Below are positions 32,091 through 37,351 of a stretch of DNA of 37,351 nt, piece by piece. Positions within the stretch are counted from its first letter, which is position 1. The number at the start of each line of letters is the position of its first letter. The notes beneath the pieces are model-generated. The model worked only from the letters and a program-made list of their open reading frames with translations, ran no database searches and had not been told where the DNA came from. Location: NCBI GenBank assembly GCA_945877515.1, contig CAMCSE010000015.1, positions 1 through 37,351 of the forward strand. The letters are read 5' to 3'. Origin of the DNA: an uncultured Clostridia bacterium (GTDB taxonomy: Bacteria > Bacillota > Clostridia > Oscillospirales > Oscillospiraceae). A program made the position numbers and the translations under genes.

Positions 32091-32810
32091 TTACTTAGTA
32101 CGTGCGGAAGCCTTCTGGGGATTACGGCCGGAAGCCTTCTGCGGGTTGTTGCTGATGCCGCTGTCGGCATGCTTGACGCGGTGGGTCTTGACAGTGCTCT
32201 TGATCAGCACCAGACCGCCCTTGCAGCCGGGAACAGCGCCGCGGACAGCGATAAGGTTCAGCTCGGGATCCACCTTGACGATGTCCAGGTTCTGGATGGT
32301 GATCTGGTCGCCGCCCATCTGGCCGGCGCCGATCTTACCCTTGAAGATACGGCTGGGATCGGTGGTGGAGCCCATGGAACCGGCATGACGGTGGACGGGG
32401 CCGCCGCCGTGGCTCATGGGAGTGCGCTGGGCGCCGTGGCGCTTGATAACGCCCTGGTAGCCGTGACCCTTGCTGGTGCCGGTCACGTCCACGAAGTCGC
32501 CCTCTTTGAAGGTGTCGGCCTTGATGATGTCGCCCACGTTCAGCTCGGCGGCATTCTCCAGGTCAAACTCGCGCAGGTACTTCTTGGGTGCCACGCCGGC
32601 CTTGTTCAGGTGGCCCATCTCGGGCTTGGTCAGCTTACGCTCGGGGACGTCCTCGAAGCCCAGCTGCACGGCGGCGTAGCCTTCTTTTTCGGCTGTCTTC
32701 TTCTGCACGACAACGCAGGGACCCGCCTCGATCACGGTGACGGGGATCACCTTGCCGTTTTCGTCGAAGATCTGAGACATGCCGACTTTCTTGCCGATGA
32801 TCGCTTTCAT
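32091..32810 (-). CDS. rplC: 50S ribosomal protein L3 (uL3)
   Basis: Early 23S rRNA binder near the peptidyl transferase centre. 239 residues from MKAIIGKKVGMSQIFDENGKV; AGGAGG lies 7 nt before this ATG, so an in-frame extension reaching back 16 codons is rejected. The glutamine-containing loop GHGYQGVIKRHGAQRTPMSHGG is intact. The C-terminal end carries a small tandem repeat, NPQKASGR-NPQKASAR, then TK, visible also as a DNA repeat near 32110-32150; this makes the protein about 25 residues longer than many L3 proteins. Confidence 0.97.
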   Translation of the reverse strand: MKAIIGKKVGMSQIFDENGKVIPVTVIEAGPCVVVQKKTAEKEGYAAVQLGFEDVPERKLTKPEMGHLNKAGVAPKKYLREFDLENAAELNVGDIIKADTFKEGDFVDVTGTSKGHGYQGVIKRHGAQRTPMSHGGGPVHRHAGSMGSTTDPSRIFKGKIGAGQMGGDQITIQNLDIVKVDPELNLIAVRGAVPGCKGGLVLIKSTVKTHRVKHADSGISNNPQKASGRNPQKASARTK

Positions 32811-32985
32811 GTATGATCCTCCTAGTAAGGTTATTGGTCGACATAGTTCAATCTCCATTGGGTAGAGACCGCTTGCTCTGCCGACGTAACCCGTCCGCCT
32901 TAACGCAAGTCAGCGGACATTGGGTTGCAAGCATGATAAAAGGGATTCGCTTTGAGATCGCCGGGTACTTATTATAATGTGTACC
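32811..32985 (-). promoter_or_regulatory. Structured gap between rpsJ and rplC, candidate regulatory RNA
   Basis: 175 bp without a gene inside the operon. Three inverted repeats are visible: GGTAGAG/CTCTGCC with an 8-nt loop (32861-32882); nested AACCC-GTCCGC/GCGGAC-GGGTT (32888-32926); and GGTAC/GTACC around an AT-rich loop (32964-32985). The last contains a perfect TATAAT on the minus strand, but no matching -35 is seen at 16-18 bp. It may be an r-protein control site or a weak internal promoter. Confidence 0.5.
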
Positions 32986-33294
32986 TTACAGCTTGATCTC
33001 GATCTCCACACCGGCGGGCAGGTCCAGAGCCATCAGGGCCTCGACGGTCTTGGGGGTGGAGTTGGTGATGTCGATCAGTCTCTTGTGGGTGCGGCGCTCG
33101 AACTGCTCACGGCTGTCCTTATACTTGTGGGTAGCGCGCAGGATGGTGACGATCTCTTTCTTGGTGGGCAGAGGGATGGGGCCGGACACGGAAGCGCCGG
33201 TGCGCTTGGCGGTCTCGACGATCTTCTCTGCGGACTGGTCGATGACCTGATGGTCATAGGCCTTCAGACGAATGCGGATCATTTCTTTTGCCAT
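32986..33294 (-). CDS. rpsJ: 30S ribosomal protein S10 (uS10, NusE)
   Basis: First gene of the run. 102 residues, starting [34 protein letters not shown]. The conserved [34 protein letters not shown] includes the loop that contacts 16S rRNA and carries tetracycline-resistance substitutions in other species; it looks ordinary here. S10 also works as transcription antitermination factor NusE. AGGAGG precedes the ATG at the end of a leader of about 290 nt. Confidence 0.98.
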   Translation of the reverse strand: MAKEMIRIRLKAYDHQVIDQSAEKIVETAKRTGASVSGPIPLPTKKEIVTILRATHKYKDSREQFERRTHKRLIDITNSTPKTVEALMALDLPAGVEIEIKL

Positions 33295-33580
33295 TTTGGT
33301 TTGTTCCTCCTAAATTTGTACGGTTTTTGTTGCTTTGACCAATGCCGTACGGTGAGAAATTTCTTATACGCCGTTCCGTGCGTATCATTCCGGCTCACAA
33401 GAAACACCGGCGCAATCCGGCCGGTGTGCTTCTGGCGCAGCGATCTACGCTGACGTAGCAGAACTCTCTCAGCCGCCCGATTATCGGACATACTCCCCGA
33501 AAGTTACCGGCGAAGCCGCAATCTTTCGGTTCATCGCAGTTGTAAACGCCTCCGGGTGTGCAGCACCCTTAACGCGCGTA
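33295..33580 (-). promoter_or_regulatory. Structured 5' leader of the S10-spc-alpha operon
   Basis: No gene is visible. Hairpins, in plus coordinates: GGGTG/CACCC (33554-33568); CCGAAAG/CTTTCGG with an inner CGG/CCG loop (33497-33529); CTACG/CGTAG (33445-33458); CACCGGC/GCCGGTG followed on the minus strand by TTTCTT, terminator-like (33405-33426); ATACGC/GCGTAT (33366-33385); and GTACGG/CCGTAC (33318-33350) just before the ribosome binding site. This density of perfect stems suggests leader-mediated control, perhaps by an r-protein such as L4. It matches no riboswitch I recognise. Confidence 0.6.
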
Positions 33581-33587
33581 CTTGCTA

Positions 33588-33616
33588 ATAATAAAGGAAA
33601 ATCCCCCTGTTGTCAA
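33588..33616 (-). promoter_or_regulatory. Promoter of the S10-spc-alpha operon
   Basis: TTGACA, 17-bp spacer, TATTAT on the minus strand: near-consensus, fitting a highly expressed operon. The -35 lies in the loop of the preceding terminator hairpin and the -10 in its T-rich tail. Confidence 0.88.
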
Positions 33617-33626
33617 GGGGATTTTC
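33597..33626. terminator. Terminator of serpin gene, overlapping the next promoter
   Basis: Perfect 10-bp stem GAAAATCCCC/GGGGATTTTC with a 10-nt loop, about 55 nt after the serpin stop. On the minus strand it is followed by CTTTATTATT; on the plus strand by TCTTATTTTT. The loop contains the -35 box of the S10 operon promoter. Confidence 0.82.
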
Positions 33627-33681
33627 TCTTATTTTTCTAAAAAATACAGGAAATTTTCAGCACTTTGCCCGTCACAGCCCG

Positions 33682-35037
33682 TTATGCCTCCAAAGTCTGC
33701 ACCGTACCGATGAACAGGGGCACATCGCCCTGCCAGATCACGAACAGGAACGGCCGGTTCAGGTTCATCTCCACTACCGGCAGGTTCTCCGGCGGCAGGG
33801 CGGTGCGGGCGATCGCGATCTCCGTGTAGGCGGCGGCCTCCACGCCCTGCTCATCCACCTTGACCCGTGCGGCCTGTGTCACGTTGGATACATAGGCGCC
33901 GTCATCCGTCAGCGGCGAGAGATCGGCCCTGTCGGCGTCAAAGGCATCCGTAATGCCCAATGCCTGCAGCGCATCCTCCAGTTCCACCGTGGAGCTGGCA
34001 TCAAACCTGGGCACCGACCAGTGGATCTTGCCGTAGTCATCCTGCTCCGCGATCTCTGTCAGGAATCCCTCCCGCTTCAGCAGCGTTTCCGGAGACACGC
34101 CCTCATCCGGTAAGATAAAGGTCATGCATCCGCCGTCATTCATGGCCAGCTGCGCAGCCAGATAGTCCCTGCCCCTGCGATAGTTCTCGCCGTTCACCGT
34201 CCGGCGCATAAAGTCGCACGTCTGCCCGGTGCCATCGGCGGCGGTAAAGGTATCGGCGGAGGTATTCTCTTTCAAAAAGCAATTCATCCAGCCGGCCTTA
34301 TAGTAAATGGTATTGTATAATTTCAATAATGTGTCTGCCTGCGTGGTGATCCCGTTGGCAGCGTCAGCCAGCAGGCCGCCGGTCTGCTCATTGATCCAGG
34401 CCCCGATGGTGTCATTGGCTGCCGTCGTACCCATGGGCACACGGTAAGATGACGCATAAAAGCTCTCTGCCAGCGTGTCCAGCGCCGGCTGTCTGAACTG
34501 CACGGTTTCGTTCAAAAACGCCGCGTTGGCCAGACGCAGGGTATTTACGCCGTCGTCGCAGTACAGCTGCTCCCACAGCGTTTTTGTCCATTCCCGCAGC
34601 GTGCCGCTGTCAGTGACACCCAGCAGATCCATCACCTGCCGCTTCGTCTCGCCGTCTGTCAGCTCCGTCAGCATGCTCAGCGCCACATACAGGCTCACCG
34701 GTGAATATACGGTGTTCTCCTGCGTGGTAAAGATGGCCGCCGCGGTATTGCCGCCAAAGGCCGTCAGCGCCGTGGTGTCCACCCACTCGTCACCCTTTCC
34801 CAGCGCCTGCAGCCCGTCAACATACTTCTCATAATCCGCCTCATAGGCGCTGTCATCCCATTGGCCGTCATCCCTGTAATAATCCGCCTCAATGGGCCGC
34901 CTGGGATAGTCCGGATAAACCGCCTGCGCGACGGCATACTGTTTCAGCTCCATGGTTGCTCCTCCCTGCTGTCCGCCGCAGCCTGCCAGCATCAGCGCCG
35001 CCAGCACGCCGCACAGGATTGCTCTCGCTTTCTTCAT
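33682..35037 (-). CDS. Lipoprotein serpin (serine/cysteine protease inhibitor)
   Basis: 451 residues. Signal peptide with lipobox L17-A18-G19-C20, so it is anchored outside the membrane. The serpin fold is recognisable from NTVYSPVSLYVALSML, GMW-like LYNTIYYKAGWMN, and the C-terminal NRPFLFVI and VPLFIGTV. The reactive-loop hinge EQGVEAAAYT (396-405) has small residues at the sliding positions, so an inhibitory mechanism is likely. By counting, the scissile bond falls near the segment IARTALPPE, with Arg or Thr at P1. An N-terminal insert of about 60 acidic residues separates the anchor from the fold. It could protect the cell from gut proteases. Its terminator overlaps the S10 operon promoter. 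Confidence 0.9.
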   Translation of the reverse strand: MKKARAILCGVLAALMLAGCGGQQGGATMELKQYAVAQAVYPDYPRRPIEADYYRDDGQWDDSAYEADYEKYVDGLQALGKGDEWVDTTALTAFGGNTAAAIFTTQENTVYSPVSLYVALSMLTELTDGETKRQVMDLLGVTDSGTLREWTKTLWEQLYCDDGVNTLRLANAAFLNETVQFRQPALDTLAESFYASSYRVPMGTTAANDTIGAWINEQTGGLLADAANGITTQADTLLKLYNTIYYKAGWMNCFLKENTSADTFTAADGTGQTCDFMRRTVNGENYRRGRDYLAAQLAMNDGGCMTFILPDEGVSPETLLKREGFLTEIAEQDDYGKIHWSVPRFDASSTVELEDALQALGITDAFDADRADLSPLTDDGAYVSNVTQAARVKVDEQGVEAAAYTEIAIARTALPPENLPVVEMNLNRPFLFVIWQGDVPLFIGTVQTLEA

Positions 35038-35052
35038 GCTGTCTCCTCCCCC

Positions 35053-35081
35053 ATTGTTCTATCCCTGTGACGAAAAGTCAA
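35053..35081 (-). promoter_or_regulatory. Possible promoter of the serpin gene
   Basis: TTGACT, 17-bp spacer, AACAAT on the minus strand. The start site would be only about 9 nt before the ATG, cutting into the GGAGGAG ribosome binding site, so the true start site may differ. Confidence 0.4.
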
Positions 35082-35132
35082 GGTAAAATGTTCCTGTTTT
35101 GCGTTTTTAACAGAAATTTTTCTTTTTCGCGC

Positions 35133-35161
35133 TTTACTTTCACGTGTGAAAGCGTTAGAAT
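35133..35161 (+). promoter_or_regulatory. Promoter of the YerC-like gene
   Basis: TTTACT, 17-bp spacer, TAGAAT on the plus strand. A perfect palindrome occupies the region between the two boxes. A 9-bp inverted pair GTTCCTGTT/AACAGGAAC (35090 and 35170) also brackets the promoter. Confidence 0.65.
35137..35152. promoter_or_regulatory. Operator-like palindrome inside promoter
   Basis: CTTTCAC-GT-GTGAAAG, 7-bp perfect arms, lying between -35 and -10. A protein bound here would block RNA polymerase. The gene it controls encodes a TrpR-type DNA-binding protein, so autoregulation is a reasonable guess. Confidence 0.55.
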
Positions 35162-35215
35162 ATGAAAGTAACAGGAACTTACAGGGAAAGTTGGAACAAA
35201 AAGGGAGGATTGACT

Positions 35216-35560
35216 ATGGCCGTACATGCCGCAAAATGCAAGATCGCCAAGAAAGAAAAAAACGACCGCCTGTATAAAGCGATCCTGACGCTGGAGACCG
35301 AGGAGGAGTGCTATAACTTTTTTCAGGATCTGTGCACCATCCCGGAGCTGCGCTCCATGGAGCAGCGCTACGAAGTGGCCACGCTGCTGAACAACGGGCT
35401 TATTTATAATGATATTCTGGAGCGCACCGGCGCCTCCAGCGCCACCATCAGCCGCGTCAACCGCAGCCTGATCTACGGTGCCGGCGGTTACGAAAGCGTA
35501 CTGGGAAAGATGAAGGAGCTGGAAGAAAAGGAGAAGGCGGAAAAGGAGCCGAAGGAATGA
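35216..35560 (+). CDS. YerC/YecD-family TrpR-like DNA-binding protein
   Basis: 114 residues. The all-helical TrpR-like core is clear: FFQDLCTIPELRSMEQRYEVATLLNNGLIYNDILERTGASSATISRVNRSLIYG, with the helix-turn-helix at about 62-86, followed by a highly charged Lys/Glu tail. GGGAGG lies 7 nt before MAVHAAK; an in-frame ATG 18 codons upstream overlaps the promoter and is rejected. The stop overlaps the start of the methyltransferase (ATGA). The family is widespread in Firmicutes but its target genes and ligand are poorly known. Confidence 0.9.
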   Translation: MAVHAAKCKIAKKEKNDRLYKAILTLETEEECYNFFQDLCTIPELRSMEQRYEVATLLNNGLIYNDILERTGASSATISRVNRSLIYGAGGYESVLGKMKELEEKEKAEKEPKE

Positions 35561-36297
35561 CCGCCTATGATGCGCTGGCCTCCCGCTATGACGCGCTGAC
35601 CGGCGACGTACAGTATGAAAAGCGGGCAGATTTTATCGAGAAGCTGTTCCACCGCAGCCGTATTCCGGTGCATACGGTGCTGGACCTTGCCTGCGGCACC
35701 GGTACCATGACATGGATCCTCACCGCCCGGGGCTATGAGCTGATCGCTGTGGACAACAGTGAGGATATGCTGGCCGCCGCCATGAGCAAAAGCGGCGCCG
35801 CGGAGGGCATCGCCCCCATCTTCCTGCATCAGTCCATGCCGAAGCTGGATCTGTACGGCACGGTGGATGCTGCCGTCTGCTGTCTGGACAGTCTCAATTA
35901 CCTAACCCGTCCCGCCGACGTGCAGCGCACCTTTCAGCGGCTGCACCTGTTCATCGCCCCCGGCGGACTGCTGGTGTTTGACGTAAACACCGTGGAGAAG
36001 CTTTCGGCGTTGGACGGTCAGGTGTTTCTGGACGAGACGGAGGATACCTATTGCGTCTGGCGCACGGAGTACCGCCGCGGTCTGTGTACCTATTTTGTGG
36101 ACCTGTTCCGCCTGCAGCCCGACGGCGCCTGGAACCGGCAATGGGAAATCCACCGCCAGCGGGCCTATACCGTGGAGGAGCTGACCGCGTGGCTGAAAGC
36201 TGCCGGCTTCGGCGATATCCGCACCTACGGCGACATGGTGCGCCGCAGTCCCCGTGAAGGGGAGCAGCGCGTCTATTTCACCGCCATCCGCAAGTAA
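35557..36297 (+). CDS. Class I SAM-dependent methyltransferase
   Basis: 246 residues with a Rossmann fold: motif I VLDLACGTGT (41-50), the acidic residue D66 after the second strand, DAAVCCLDSLNYL as motif IV region and the post-motif GGLLVFDVNT. It begins YDALASRYDALTGDVQYEKRADFI, a pattern seen in small-molecule and RNA methyltransferases alike, so the substrate cannot be named. It has no ribosome binding site of its own beyond the AAGGA in the end of the YerC-like gene, and is translationally coupled to it. Confidence 0.85.
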   Translation: MTAYDALASRYDALTGDVQYEKRADFIEKLFHRSRIPVHTVLDLACGTGTMTWILTARGYELIAVDNSEDMLAAAMSKSGAAEGIAPIFLHQSMPKLDLYGTVDAAVCCLDSLNYLTRPADVQRTFQRLHLFIAPGGLLVFDVNTVEKLSALDGQVFLDETEDTYCVWRTEYRRGLCTYFVDLFRLQPDGAWNRQWEIHRQRAYTVEELTAWLKAAGFGDIRTYGDMVRRSPREGEQRVYFTAIRK

Positions 36298-36321
36298 ACA
36301 CAGGAGGATAATACCTTATTT

Positions 36322-37197
36322 ATGGATAGAATCGTAAGAGCCATTTCATCCGACGGTCTGGTACAGGCCGCCGCCATCTGCAGCCGCGACCTGACGGAAC
36401 GGGCACGGCAAATTCACAAGCTTCTGCCGGTAGGCACGGCGGCGCTGGGCCGCACGCTTTCCGCCGCCAGTCTCATGGGCAATGCCCTGAAGGACGGCGG
36501 CGCCAGCCTGACCCTTCAGATCAAGGGCGGCGGCCCGCTGGGCACCGTACTGGCCGTGTCCGACAACCAGGGCAACGTCCGGGGCTATGTGACCAACCCT
36601 CAGGTGGATCTCCCCCTCCGGGAGGACGGCAAGCTGGACGTAGGCAGCGCGGTGGGCCGCGAGGGCACCATCACCGTCATCAAGGACCTGCATATGAAGG
36701 AGCCCTATGTGGGCACCATCGACCTGCTGGGCGGCGAGATCGCCGAGGATGTGGCCGCCTACTTTGTAGAGTCCGAGCAGATCCCCACCGCCTGCGGACT
36801 GGGCGTACTGGTGGACCGTGACCAGAGTGTGAAGGCCGCCGGAGGCTATCTGATTCAGCTGCTGCCCGGCGCCACTGAGGATACCATTGTCAAGGTGGAG
36901 GGCGGTATCATGGCCGCCGGCAATGTCTCCGCCATTCTGGACAGGGACGATGACCCGGAGCATCTGCTGCGGCAGGTCATGTCCGATTTCGACCTGAAAA
37001 TTCTCGAAACCTCTCCGGTGGAGTACCGCTGCTATTGCAGCCGGGCGCGGGTGGAACGGGCCCTGATCTCGCTGGGCAAGGAGGAATTGCAGCAGCTGCT
37101 GGAGGAGCAGGGTCACTGCAGCATGACCTGCCAGTTCTGCGACGCGGTGTATGATTTCTCCGGTGAAGAGCTGCGCACTCTCATCGCCGGCCTGTAA
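36322..37197 (+). CDS. hslO: Redox-regulated chaperone Hsp33
   Basis: Holdase that becomes active under oxidative and unfolding stress. 291 residues. The N-terminal domain contains LPVGTAALGRTLSAASLMG. The redox switch cysteines are C237-x-C239 and C270-x2-C273, which bind zinc when reduced; an extra Cys266 lies close by. AGGAGG is unusually far (14 nt) from the ATG, with no alternative start codon between, so translation may be modest or conditional. It lies 24 bp after the methyltransferase and is probably cotranscribed; a terminator follows. Confidence 0.96.
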   Translation: MDRIVRAISSDGLVQAAAICSRDLTERARQIHKLLPVGTAALGRTLSAASLMGNALKDGGASLTLQIKGGGPLGTVLAVSDNQGNVRGYVTNPQVDLPLREDGKLDVGSAVGREGTITVIKDLHMKEPYVGTIDLLGGEIAEDVAAYFVESEQIPTACGLGVLVDRDQSVKAAGGYLIQLLPGATEDTIVKVEGGIMAAGNVSAILDRDDDPEHLLRQVMSDFDLKILETSPVEYRCYCSRARVERALISLGKEELQQLLEEQGHCSMTCQFCDAVYDFSGEELRTLIAGL

Positions 37198-37202
37198 GCG
37201 AG

Positions 37203-37234
37203 CGAAAAATTTTTTGAAAATTTTCGATTTTTTT
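37203..37234 (+). terminator. Terminator after hslO
   Basis: AT-rich stem CGAAAAATTTT/AAAATTTTCG (one bulged A) with loop TTG, then T7. It begins 5 bp after the hslO stop and lies directly before the tRNA promoter. Confidence 0.8.
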
Positions 37235-37235
37235 G

Positions 37236-37264
37236 TTGACAGTTGGGGGCAATTTTAGTATAAT
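37236..37264 (+). promoter_or_regulatory. Consensus promoter of tRNA-Val
   Basis: TTGACA, 17-bp spacer, TATAAT: every base of both boxes matches the housekeeping sigma consensus. The start site near 37271 gives about 28 nt of leader before the tRNA, to be removed by RNase P. Confidence 0.92.
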
Positions 37265-37298
37265 AACACTCGCCGTTTACGAAAGAAATGGCAAGGAC

Positions 37299-37351
37299 GG
37301 GAGCATAGCTCAGCTGGTTAGAGCACCTGCCTTACAAGCAGGGGGTCACTG
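37299..37351 (+). tRNA. tRNA-Val (anticodon TAC), cut by window end
   Basis: The acceptor strand GGGAGCA, D arm GCTC...GAGC and anticodon arm CCTGC-CTTACAA-GCAGG give anticodon TAC. The T arm and 3' end lie outside the window. More tRNAs may follow, since such promoters often serve clusters. Confidence 0.93.

Noticed and set aside
33295-33681. A known riboswitch or T-box before rpsJ
   Set aside because: No T-box sequence, specifier loop or recognised aptamer core; it is left as a structured leader of unknown type.

Overview
The window comes from a GC-rich Gram-positive bacterium, most likely a gut member of Clostridia, order Oscillospirales. The reasons are the layout of the S10-spc-alpha ribosomal cluster with a KOW-domain gene between map and infA, a Gram-positive type LexA box, a YerC/TrpR-like gene, a zinc-type adenylate kinase and a lipoprotein serpin. 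This placement is inference from gene content; no 16S rRNA gene is present. I see no prophage, insertion sequence or CRISPR array.

Left part (1-9509, minus strand): a partial rpoC, then rpoB with its own strong promoter and a leader of about 225 nt, not joined to rplJL. Upstream of it lie rlmD (23S rRNA uracil-5 methyltransferase) and a beta-CASP metallo-hydrolase. A + strand promoter and a U-tracted hairpin opposite the rpoB promoter and leader outline a possible antisense RNA. Middle (9569-17501): secA and the metallo-hydrolase diverge from facing promoters. Then come pgeF, a translationally coupled orphan peptide-binding lipoprotein, lexA with an SOS box, divergent secG, a polysaccharide deacetylase preceded by a tiny ORF that contains a terminator, and a zinc-ribbon membrane protein of unknown role.

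The core (17513-33616, minus strand) is one run of 32 genes read from rpsJ to rplQ. It covers the S10, spc and alpha operons, with secY, adk, map, a KOW protein, infA and rpoA inside. It starts at a consensus promoter whose -35 box sits in the loop of the preceding gene's terminator, continues through a structured leader of about 290 nt, and ends at an 18-bp perfect terminator stem. Two intercistronic gaps (rpsJ-rplC and rpsN-rpsH) are unusually long and fold into hairpins, so they are candidate ribosomal-protein regulatory sites. S3 carries an unusual RGG-like repeat tail.

Right part (33682-37351): a lipid-anchored serpin (minus), then on the plus strand a YerC-family regulator with a palindrome inside its own promoter, an overlapping SAM methyltransferase, the redox chaperone Hsp33 (hslO), and a tRNA-Val(TAC) cut by the window end behind a perfect consensus promoter.

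Together the genes serve transcription (RpoA, B, C), translation, protein export (SecA, SecY, SecG), envelope maintenance (PgeF, deacetylase, lipoproteins) and stress response (LexA, Hsp33). The less ordinary content is mostly regulatory: a matched pair of GCCTGT-N7-ACAGGC repeats between lexA and secG, the antisense RNA candidate, the structured r-protein leaders, and a recurrent GTGGTA extended -10 context.
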